Assembly (NCBI GenBank): GCA_032158295.1
Contig: CM063258.1
Coordinates: forward strand, 687,001 to 751,000
Direction: 5' to 3'
DNA: 64,000 nucleotides
Source of the DNA: Pycnopodia helianthoides
Lineage: Eukaryota; Echinodermata; Asteroidea; Forcipulatida; Asteriidae
A model generated the notes under the pieces. That model did not search any database. It was not told where the DNA came from and was given only the letters and a program-made list of their open reading frames with translations. Position 1 is the first letter of the stretch, and every line of letters begins with the position of its first letter. Shown piece by piece: positions 32,405 to 41,900 of the stretch. Made by a program: the position numbers and the translations under genes.

Positions 32405-32542
32405 ACAAAACTCTTTCTAACTTAGGACTAGTCCTAGGCAACGCTAAGAGACTAGGACTAGTCCTAAGTTAGGACCAGTACTTAGGACTAGTCCTATCTC
32501 TTAGCATTGACTAGGACTAGTCCTAAGTTAGGAAGAGTTTTG
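32405..32542. repeat. Perfect-looking palindrome built from CTTAGGACTAGTCCTA
   Basis: Outer arms acaaaactctttctaactta and taagttaggaagagttttgt are inverse. Inside, ggactagtcc (self-complementary) recurs five times, with one diverged site (ggaccagta). It could fold into a long cruciform. Confidence 0.85.
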
Positions 32543-32647
32543 TGAAATCGACCCCCGGATATCTACTGTTTGGTCTCGCCTACATTTAATTCAAAATTGT
32601 CAAATAAAGTATTTGAAAGCTCATATACTCCAACTTCCTTGTGTTTC

Positions 32648-32752
32648 TTAAAGGCAGAGTAAATCTTTGGTAGTTACTCCAAAAATAAATGACCATAAAA
32701 ACTTACTTGGTATTAAAGTGCACTGGAGAGCTGTTGATATTATAAAACACTA
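32648..32752 (+). mobile_element. TTAA foldback element, subfamily C (5' fragment)
   Basis: TTAAAGGCAGAGTAAATCTTTGG and the subterminal cttacttggtattaaag. It stops abruptly after ttataaaacact. Confidence 0.6.
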
Positions 32753-33159
32753 AAATCACTTGCCTTGGGCCTAGTGGTTCAGTGTAAAATTTGAGCCCTG
32801 TATTGAAGAATCAATACCAGATAAAGTAATTTAAGTTAATCAATTGAACAAGTGCTTGTTATTTTGTTGTCAAGTTAAAAACATGCACTCAATTTTCAAT
32901 GAAGTGTACACTATGTTTATGGCACAAAGGTATCAGGCTTGACTAATCTGGAGGTTGCCAATAACCTGAAGAAATTGTTAACTTAAGCATACGCTTGCGA
33001 TCAAAGATTCATTGTACCAATCATTCTGCTCTGCGAGGTACATCATGATCGTTTGTTCCCTTTCAATACATCATTTTCATTTCATTCTAGTTAACTAAGC
33101 AGTAGTGTTAGTTGTTTTGTTCATTTCAATACATCCTTTGTTTGTCCATTTTTCTTGTC

Positions 33160-33895
33160 TCTGTCTGTCCACAGGCTGATTACTGCAAGCCTCTGCTTAT
33201 CCAATCAGCCTCCATACTGTTTCTGTTGTCTGTTTGTCTTGTCTCTGTCTGTCCACAGGCTGATTACTGCTAGCCTCTGCTTATCCAATCGGCCTCCATA
33301 CTATTTCTGTTTGTCCATTCTTCTTGTCTCTGTCTGTCCACAGGCTAATTACTGCAAGCCTCTGCTTATCAAATCGGCCTCCATACTGTTTCTGTTTGTC
33401 CATTTTTCTTGTCTCTGTCTGTCCACAGGCTAATTACTGCAAGCCTCTGCTTATCAAATCGGCCTCCATACTGTTTCTGTTTGTCTGTTTGTCTTGTCTC
33501 TGTCTGTCCACAGGCTGATTACTACAAGCCTCTGCTTATCCAATCGGCCTCCATACTATTTCTGTTTGTCTGTTTGTCTTGTCTCTGTCTGTCCACAGGC
33601 TGATTACTGCAAGCCTCTGCTTATCAAATCGGCCTCCACACTGTTTCTGTTTGTCTGTTTGTCTTGTCTCTGTCTGTCCACAGGCTGATTACTACAAGCC
33701 TCTGCTTATCCAATCGGCCTCCATACTATTTCTGTTTGTCCATTCTTCTTGTCTCTGTCTGTCCACAGGCTGATTACTACAAGCCTCTGCTTATCCAATC
33801 GGCCTCCATACTATTTCTGTTTGTCTGTTTGTCTTGTCTCTGTCTGTCCACAGGCTGATTACTACAAGCCTCTGCTTATCAAATCGGCTTCCATA
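33160..33895. repeat. Minisatellite, unit exactly 85 bp, nine copies
   Basis: Unit starts near ctgtctgtccacaggctgat and contains gcctctgcttatc(c/a)aatcgg. Each unit carries a pyrimidine-rich tract ending in ccacag, resembling a splice acceptor. 85 is not a multiple of three, so the overlapping 64-residue frames here are by-products. Confidence 0.95.
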
Positions 33896-34153
33896 CTGTT
33901 TCCTTCTGTGCTTTTTCAAGCCTATAATAACTCGGTCTATTCTGCTCATTATCACCTTTTATATGACCAGTATCACTTTGCTTAATGACAGTATGGAAAT
34001 AAAGGAAAATTGATTGATTGATTCTTCAAATTCAAGTTACAAATGGCTTACTGAGTAGGGGGGGGGGGTTCCATCCCTCTACTGGTGGCTCAATGATTGA
34101 AGTCCCAAGTGGGTCAAATTTTAGAATTCCATGCACGGCAGTGAGAGAACACC

Positions 34154-34543
34154 TTGAAAGGCAAAGTATACCTGTGGTTTGGGGGGACCATTTGATTATT
34201 TTAATCCTATATAAACGTAGATATATACAATAAAAACTAACCTTTGAAAATTTCATTTTAAAAGGTGTTAGTGTTTTTTTTAAATATCACTGAAAATCTG
34301 GAGCGGTTATGTCCACGTAAGAAGAATAATCCTTAATTGGAATACACAATCTGAGAAACATTTCATGCATGAAAGGTTTCTCAGATGGACATTTTTTTGA
34401 ATCCCGTTCTCTAAAACCACTTAGAAGGGAATTGTTTCTCAAAATATTAGACATTTTCAACAGCTGCAGTGCTTCTTACCAAGTAAGTTTTTCTATGGTC
34501 ATTAATTTTTGGAGTAGTTACCAAAGGTATACCCTCCCTTTAA
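34154..34543 (+). mobile_element. TTAA foldback element, subfamily C
   Basis: Left ttgaaaggcaaagtatacc (TTAA decayed to ttga); right ggtataccctccctTTAA. It shares its right TTAA with the next element. Confidence 0.72.
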
Positions 34544-34916
34544 AGGCACAGTACACGTTTGGTAATTGGAGCCTACTGATTGTGTTAATCTTATATAAAT
34601 GTAGTTACATACAATAAAAAAACTAACCTGTGAAAATTTTACTTCAAAAGCTGGTCGTGTTTTTGAGATATCACTGAAAAACCTGAGAGAATATTTCCAC
34701 GCAGGAAGAATATTCCCCATAGGAATACACAGTCTGAGAAGCATTTCTGACAGAAAATTTTTGGATTAAAAAGTGATTTTCCATAACCCTAGTACCATGA
34801 AGTTAAAAGTTTCTCAAAATTCATTATACTACCCAAGGCTGCTGTACTTTTTACCAAGTAAGTTTTTATTGCCATTAATTTTCAGAGTCATTTCCAAATG
34901 TGTACTGTGCCTTTAA
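34540..34916 (+). mobile_element. TTAA foldback element, subfamily C, abutting its neighbour
   Basis: TTAAAGGCACAGTACACGTTTGG to ccaaatgtgtactgtgcctTTAA. The junction TTAA at 34540-34543 is used by both elements, so one inserted into the target site of the other. Confidence 0.8.
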
Positions 34917-35242
34917 AGGCAGAGAGAATTTTATCTTGTCACAGCCACAGGGGAGATTAGCCATACAATGTTTCCTCTTGTAAGTAGAACAAGGATATAA
35001 TGGGTCACTATAGCAACCCTCCGGGATAAGGGGTGTGACCTGAGTGCACATTCCTGTCTGACCACAAGTTTTGTTTTCCTCTACTCTTACAACAGTTTCT
35101 TAGAAATAGCTGAAATATACAAAAAAGGTGTGCTTCAATGGATTTACAAAGCGGGGCAATGTATTGGGCGTTCATGTGTTACTGTATTATGTGCAATAGT
35201 ATTAAAATGTACAATAAGAAAACACTTTATTAGAACAACTTT

Positions 35243-35530
35243 CGCTTTTAAGGGATTTGATTCCCTTCAAAGTAATGTGGTTTTAGGAGAGAGGGATTAA
35301 AAAACATTTCAATCTAAGGTTTGTCAGATTGTGTAGTCCAATTAAGGATTATTCTTCCTGCATGGACATAACTGCTCCAGATTTTCGGCGATATCTCAAA
35401 CACTCTATCACCAATTGAAATTAAATTCTAACAGGTTAGTTTTATTGTACCTACATTTATTCAGGAATAAAAAATTTAAAAAAAAACCAAAAGTTTCAAA
35501 AGCCAAAGACCTTGTATACCTTGCCTTTAA
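35243..35530 (-). mobile_element. TTAA foldback element, subfamily C, inverted and truncated
   Basis: Ends cttgtataccttgcctTTAA at 35527-35530. Interior ggattattcttcctgcatgg is inverse to 34320-34345. The left end is lost. Confidence 0.6.
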
Positions 35531-35649
35531 GTCTTCATTAAAACAAATTTTGATCTTATTAGAAATTGTTTTGCTCAAGTCTTTATTGGAACAAATTCTG
35601 CTCAATAAAATACATTTCTTGAAAGGCTACCTCTCCAATGAGAGCAGAG

Positions 35650-35950
35650 GTTAGAAATGTCAGGTTTTTTATCTGAATTCAGAGTTTTTATGTCTGTCCA
35701 TAGTGGAAAGTAACTTAATTTCTTCAGATGGTAAAGAGATCATGCTCGTTGATCCATTTTGCCCCTAGCACTGTGATTTACTGTTCCCAGTAGCTCATTG
35801 AAATATATAACTCTGAGGTTGAAGCATCATCATTTCAATATACCTAATACAATTTTGATCATAACTCCAGAGCTTTTTGTCAGCTATGACTCTTAATACA
35901 CCTGAATTTTTAATGAAATAATGCCTAACTCACAAGGCCAGACGGCCACT
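35650..35950 (+). repeat. Dispersed repeat with relatives at 48360-48650 and 51990-52300
   Basis: Shared order: tctgaattcagag, tttcttcagatg, gatcatgctc(g/t)ttgatc, gttcccag(t/a)agct, ataactc and catcatttcaa. A truncated inverted pair lies at 40310-40480 and 42640-42800. Confidence 0.55.
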
Positions 35951-36290
35951 TCAAGGTGAGGGCTACACTTAACTGATTTGGGCTGTCGACCCAAATCAAC
36001 TGTCACCAGGGGCATGTTGCCACCTACATTACATGTACTCCTGGGGATGAAACAGGGTTACCCCCTTCACAGTCTGTAAGGATGTAGGCATGGGTATTAT
36101 CCACTAGGAGCCTGGCTGGTAGAGCAGGATGCCCTACCTCCCAGCATTTTACGAAGCAATTATGGTATTTAAGTGGGTTGCTCAAGGGCACAAGTGTCAT
36201 GACCGGGATCTCGAACCCACACTGTGCTGCTGACAACACCAGAGCTCGGGTTTGGTGAACTAGATCGCTCGGCCACGAACGCACAAAGAA
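35925..36290 (-). mobile_element. tRNA-derived SINE, family 3, full length with body
   Basis: The minus-strand head (cgtggccgagcgatctag, ggttcgagatcccgg) joins a body whose isolated copy is at 41151-41363 (inverse orientation). The B-box carries a small insertion. Confidence 0.7.
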
Positions 36291-36620
36291 TGAACCATTT
36301 AGCATGTGCCAGACACACCACAAGAAGATGAAACCATTTAGCATACGTGCCAGGATTGTACAGTGAGGCTTTTAAAACACCAAGATAAACACCAAGTGGA
36401 AAACGTTCCTAGGACCTCGTTTCAATTTCAGCGTCCTTAGGCCAAAGTTCCAAAACTTGGGTCTAGATGCCCCCACAGTTTTGAACAATTCTAGGGAGAA
36501 CCCTGCTTCCTGATTTTCCAATGGAAGTACTTTTTGTGAAATAAAAAAAGCCTTGCCCTCTCAAAGATGAAATTCAAGTCCTGCTAAGAATTCCCTAGAT
36601 GCATTGAACTACATGTACAT

Positions 36621-37299
36621 GTACACTATGCATTCAAACATAACACTGCGTCACAGCGGTACATGACAAACTGATACATAGGTTTTAATGGTTTACTGCA
36701 GTCAGATACACTATGCATTCAAACATAACACTGCGTCACAGTGGTACATGACAAACTGATACATGGGTTGTAATGGTTTACTGCAGTCAGATACACATGC
36801 ATTCAAACATAACACTGCGTCACAGTGGTACATGACAAACTGATACATAGGTTGAATGGTTTATGCAGTCAGATACACTATGCATTCAAACTAACACTGC
36901 GTCACAGTGGTACATGACAAACTGATACTATGGGTTTGAATGGTTTACTGCAGTCAGATACACTATGCATTCAAACATAACACTGCGTCACAGTGGTACA
37001 TGACAAACTGATACATGGGTTGTAATGGTTTACTGCAGTCAGATACACTATGCATTCAAACATAACACTGCGTCACAGTGGTACATGACAAACTGATACA
37101 TAGGTTTTAATGGTTTACTGCAGTCAGATACACTATGCATTCAAACATAACACTGCGTCACAGTGGTACATGACAAACTGATACTATGGGTTGTAATGGT
37201 TTACTGCAGTCAGATACACTATGCATTCAAACATAACACTGCGTCACAGTGGTACATGACAAACTGATACATAGGTTTTAATGGTTTACTGCAGTCAGA
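36621..37299. repeat. Minisatellite, unit about 85 bp, eight copies
   Basis: Unit: gatacactatgcattcaaac, ataacactgcgtcacagtgg, tacatgacaaactgatacat, aggtttaatggtttactgc agtca. Copies differ mostly by single-base losses (gatacacatgc, caaactaacac, gatactatggg). Confidence 0.95.
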
Positions 37300-37789
37300 A
37301 ACCACTATGGATGTACTACAAAACAAACCTTTATTCTTTGTGACTGTCGCAAGCCATTACTACTTGGGGGTTCTTTTGAGTTCTCAAATGCAATTTCCCA
37401 GAAAAGGTACTCTTAACGGCATGGAGGCATGTTGCCATGCCAACCGATCTCCAGCAGTTAATTAAACCATCTGTATTATAATACCTGGGCGTTGCCATGG
37501 AAATATTCAATGACCACATATTTCATTTTCAAGGTTTGGTTTATGATGCAACGTGGGACAAGAAACATCTGCTCTGTATGTGGTGTTTTTTTTTATAATG
37601 CTGTCGTAAGAATTTGAAAGGGTTGTATTGATTTGAAACATCGGTAATTTGAGAAGGACAAATTAGTGCATTAAATTTTTTACCAGTTCATTCTACAGTG
37701 AACTAACAAAGTAATATTGATGGGTTTGACCTACATGACATGTACACTGCTTACTGTATGTACATGTACATCCATTAGCCATAATATGC

Positions 37790-38150
37790 AGGCCTGGAAG
37801 TACACAGAGGCCACAGAGGCTATGGTCTCTTGTTATCCTGGTCTTGGCCTTGGTGCCCCTTCAAAAGGTTCCCTTAGACTTTAAGGTTTTCCATCTGAAG
37901 TGCCCTTTGCAAGATGAAAATGGCCTGCCCTCTAAAAGATGAAATTCCAGGTCCTGTAGAGGGCATCTCTATGAGGGAATTTAAATTTCTACTGGAACAT
38001 TAAAAAGGGGCACCAAGGTAATGACCAACGGGCGTGGAGGCAATTGCCTCTGTTGCCTCCAGATAGGGCATTTCAAGGGGCACCAAGGCAATGACCAGGG
38101 GCATGGAGGCAATTGCCTTTTGTGCCCCCATTAAGTATCGCGCTGATCTT
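37790..38150. repeat. Two CAGGCCTGGAATT-family pieces
   Basis: 37790-37960 is nearly full (gcaggcctggaagtacac ... gatgaaattccaggtcctg). 37955-38150 repeats gggcaccaaggcaatgacca and ggaggcaattgcct twice. Confidence 0.6.
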
Positions 38151-38349
38151 GTGAAAACTGATAGACGTAGCAATATTTTATAATGTTTAGAGTAGAATGA
38201 ATATTTAATACTAGGCCTGGAAATGCATCTGGGAGAGGGCAAGGATGAAAATTGGGCCCTGGATGCAGATAACCAGGGCTCAAATTCTTAGCGTTGCTTT
38301 TTAAAAGCACACAATGTTTTAGCAAAGCACAAAACAATTCTGTTTACCA

Positions 38350-38520
38350 GGAAAAGGTTTACCAGCAGAAGTACCATGTCATATGAACCATTTGTGACTG
38401 GTATTCTGCTTATCTTGGCAGAAGTACATGCCATATGAACCATTTGCGACTGGTATTCTGCTTATCTTCGCAGAAGCACCATTTCATTTGCGACTGATAT
38501 TCTGCTTATCTTTGCTTAGT
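38350..38520. repeat. Tandem triplication, unit about 63 bp
   Basis: Three units of agaagtaccatgtcatatga then accatttgtgactggtattctgcttatctt. Confidence 0.8.
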
Positions 38521-38660
38521 AGAAAAATCATTTAAATTGTCTGTTTAAAGAAATTGAGCCTAGCACTTCAAACACCCAAGTACATGTACTGTCTCTAAAA
38601 CAATGGCTCAAACCCAGTAATTTTGTCATAATTTTTGCTCTTTTTTTTACTACCCCATCT

Positions 38661-38665
38661 ATCAG
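38661..38665 (+). promoter_or_regulatory. Probable 3' splice site of the first NEK coding exon
   Basis: A pyrimidine tract (gctcttttttttactaccccatctatcag) ends at 38665. An acceptor here would leave a 77-base 5' UTR before the ATG. It implies an upstream non-coding exon. Confidence 0.5.
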
Positions 38666-38742
38666 AAACTTGTCAAAGGCACAGACCTCACACCCCTAGG
38701 TTGACCCCCGCCCTGCCCTCCTGTTGAAGTGCTGGTGTCATC

Positions 38743-38910
38743 ATGGACCAGCCGATGGACCACATGGTAGAGGTGAGCTGCAACACAGACAAGTACAACA
38801 ATCTGGCCAACTTCAAGATCGAGAAGAAGATTGGCAAGGGGCAATTCAGCGAGGTGTACAAGGCACAATGCCTGGTTGACGACAGCATCGTGGCACTCAA
38901 GAAAGTCCAG
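38743..38910 (+). CDS. NEK6/7: NEK6/7 exon 1 (start codon, Gly loop)
   Basis: The ATG at 38743 has A at -3 and G at +4, and an in-frame TGA at 38725-38727, so it is the first usable start. 56 codons, phase 0, donor GTTGGT. It encodes [20 protein letters not shown] and VALKKVQ with the ATP-binding Lys53. Confidence 0.95.
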
Positions 38911-41900
38911 GTTGGTTACATACATGTGGGGTGAAAAGAGTTGTGTTTGACATAGAAGAAACAGTTTTGCAGGCCTGGAATTACACGAGGCCATGGCCTC
39001 TGTAGCCCCATGTCTTGGCCTTGGTCTTGGCCTGGTGACCCTTCAAAAGTTAACCATAGACTTTAAGATTTTCCAGTGGAAGTGCCCTTTGCAAACTGAA
39101 AATGGCCTTGCCCTCTCAAAGATAAAATTCAATGCCTGGTTTTTGTCTACTCAACTGTCTGTTACAACTATTTTCCTGAATATTTCTGGTGCCAGAGTTC
39201 ATTGTAACTCTTACCAGGTGCTGTATAAATAATTTGTTATTCACATATCACTTGCCTGAGGTAGAATAATGAGTGCTTTGAAATGCTTGTTGGACTATAA
39301 ACGTATTGTATTATTAGCCTATAGATTTGCCAAATTGGGACAAGGCCACTATTTTTCAGAGAGGTCTCTTCCGTCAGAAAAACAAAATGGATCTGGGGCA
39401 CCGGGGCAAAAAAAAGTCAACTGAGGTCATGACCTTTGTGGCTACTTGATCTTCTCAGGCCCTGTATCTTTCAGGCAAGGGCAAATGAAGATGAGGCCAA
39501 CCTTTGTGGCCACTGGATTTTCTTAGACCATGTGTATCTGTCAGGGAAAAGACAACTGAGGCCATGACTTTTGCGGCCACTTGATCTTGTCAGGCCTGTA
39601 TTTCTCAGCCAATCAAGTTTTGCTACAAAACCAAGATAATACCGGGTTGATCTAAATTCAATAAAACTCAGTAATCATAAATTATTTTTCTCATTGCAGA
39701 TCTTTGAGATGATGGACGCCAAAGCCAGACAAGATTGCATCAAAGAGATCGATCTACTTAAAGTGAGTCAAAAGTGTAGCCTTCTTTCATGTAATAACCG
39801 TCTCTATAGACTAGAGTGGCTGGGTCTTCTGGATGCAGCAGCTATGTTCAAGCAGTTGGCTACTACGGCTATGGCTATGGCTAGATCGCAATGTCATCAT
39901 GCGCTGAAGTATAGGACGTCTTTAGCAACACCCTTAGCAGCAGTCGTAGCCAGAGCTGTAGCCGTAGCTGCCAATTTGGATACAGCCTTGTAGTAACCTT
40001 GCAACCTATGTTCTTTGTTTGATGCTGTTGATTGAAGGCACCTGCATTTTGCGCTATATAAATATCTCGTATTTTTGTTATAGTTATTAGTACCCGAGTA
40101 GTAAAACAAAAAAGTATGAATATGTTAATAAAGTGGTGTAGAATAAAAAAACAATTTTGTTTCTGGTCTTTAAAATTAAAAAGCTGGTCTGTAGTGCAAA
40201 TGTTGAGATAGAAGCCCTGCGATCTTGTGGATTTTTCTTGCCAACTGCAGCCCTATCCGATTACTCTCCTGCATTGATTCTTCATGGGAAAATTATAAAT
40301 AAATAATCCCATTTGAAGGACGAGGCAAGCAAGCATGGTCAAGAATGTAATCACCCAACCAGGCAAGTCTAGAATAATCCAGGGAGGAGATATTTCAGAC
40401 TTGCATCTCAATTCTGACCTTTTTATATTAATATCAGCCTGATGATAAAATATTGCTTTATTTTCTTCAGTATATAAACAAATCATGCTCATAATTGATC
40501 TACTATTTTGCGAGCGTTACGGTCTGTTAGTAATGAACTCTCAGTTCAATCTAGATCTTCAACAAAGACCTACAGGGACAGAGCGTTTAACATATGCGCC
40601 CCCAAGACTCTGCTATAGTTTGCTGTTATCCTTGAGAAAAACAAACTCCAAGGACAGTTTTAAATGGGAACTTTAGACCCACCTATTCAAGAAATTTCAT
40701 CTAGATAGCACAAGTATCACGACTGGGATTCGAACCCAAACTCTGCTGCTGACAACACCCAGAGCTTGGGTCCAGTGAACTAGATCGCTCGGCCACGATT
40801 AACTTTCTCATATCACTAGTCATTTCAGCCTGCAACATTTTTTCTAAGGAGTTTTTGCTCATCAATTATTCACTTTCTACTGGCGGATAAACTACATCAG
40901 CAACCAAGTGGAACTATTATTGCTATGGGATACAGCGCTGAGTACTTACATTATACATGTACTCTGGGTTATAAATTATAAGGTGTCCTATGCTGAGCAG
41001 TAACGTGTTGACTTGTTTGATTGGATCAATTTCAGCCTATTTTAGAGCTCACTTACTGTGACATTGAGCTGCTTGTTAATTGCTTTGGATTGGTTTTTTA
41101 AATGTTGTATTGTGTCTACAAGGCAGGGTATACTTTTGGTAATTAATTTAAGTTGGGAAGGTAGTGCATTCTGCTCTACCAGCCAGGCTCCTAGTGGATG
41201 ATATACCCATGCCTACATCCTTACGGACTGTGAGGGGGTAACCCTGTTTCAGCCCTAGGAGTAGGTGGCACTGTGCCCCTGGTGACATTGATTTGGGTCA
41301 ACAGCACAAATCAGTTAAGTGTAGCCCTTACCTTGAAGTGGCCATCCAGCCTTGCGAGTTAGGCGATATCTCATTTAAATAAATGTGAAGACCAGTATCC
41401 TCAATTGATGTATCCCAACATATGCAAAAGTAACAAACCTGTGAAAATTTTGGCACAAGTGGTCATCGAAGTTGCAAGAAAGTAATGAAAGAAAAAAACA
41501 CTGTTGTTGCAGAGAATTGTGTGCTTACAGATGACTGAGAAAGGCTTCATGCCAGAATCTGTTGTCAGATTTAAATTTTTGGGTTAAAAATTACCTCTTT
41601 CTCTTAGAATTAATTACCTCATATGGGGTCGTTTCTAACAATGTTTTATAATATCATCAGCTCTTCAATGCTCTTACCAAGTAAGTTTTTATGGTCATTA
41701 ACTTGTGGAGTAATTTCCAAAAGTATATCCTGCCTTTAAGTACAATATGAATCTGACTCTCTACTCCTTGACTGATTCTTCTCTGGAATTGATAAAACAA
41801 TGTAGATCCCATCGCAATTGAATGATTTCAAATGGTTGGTCAAACTACTTCCCAGGGATTGGAGGGTTAATTAGCAAACTTTTTTTCTAAACTTAAATGT

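Larger units (their letters stand above)
25761..38665. other. Intergenic (or NEK 5' intron), 12.9 kb, repeat-rich
   Basis: No coding exon recognised on either strand. Contents in order: TTAA element 26655-27019; CAGGCCTGGAATT copy 27920-28095; direct duplication 28805-29174; GGGCCC element 29634-29923; TTAA element 30013-30406; 40-bp minisatellite 31120-31625; palindrome 32405-32542; 85-bp minisatellite 33160-33895; TTAA elements 32648-32752, 34154-34916 and 35243-35530; dispersed family 35650-35950; SINE 3 at 35925-36290; 85-bp minisatellite 36621-37299; CAGGCC copies 37790-38150; a 60-bp triplication 38350-38520. The stretch 25761-26560 shows nothing beyond poly-T and an accaact-rich patch. 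Confidence 0.6.

Noticed and set aside
33155..33985. Seven overlapping 64-residue open frames, each starting MSLSVHRLIT
   Set aside because: They are the three-frame shadows of the 85-bp minisatellite; the period is not a multiple of three and no splice or start context is conserved.
36621..37299. Regular direct repeats resembling a CRISPR array
   Set aside because: The units abut without variable spacers, are 85 bp long, and the genome is animal; this is a minisatellite.
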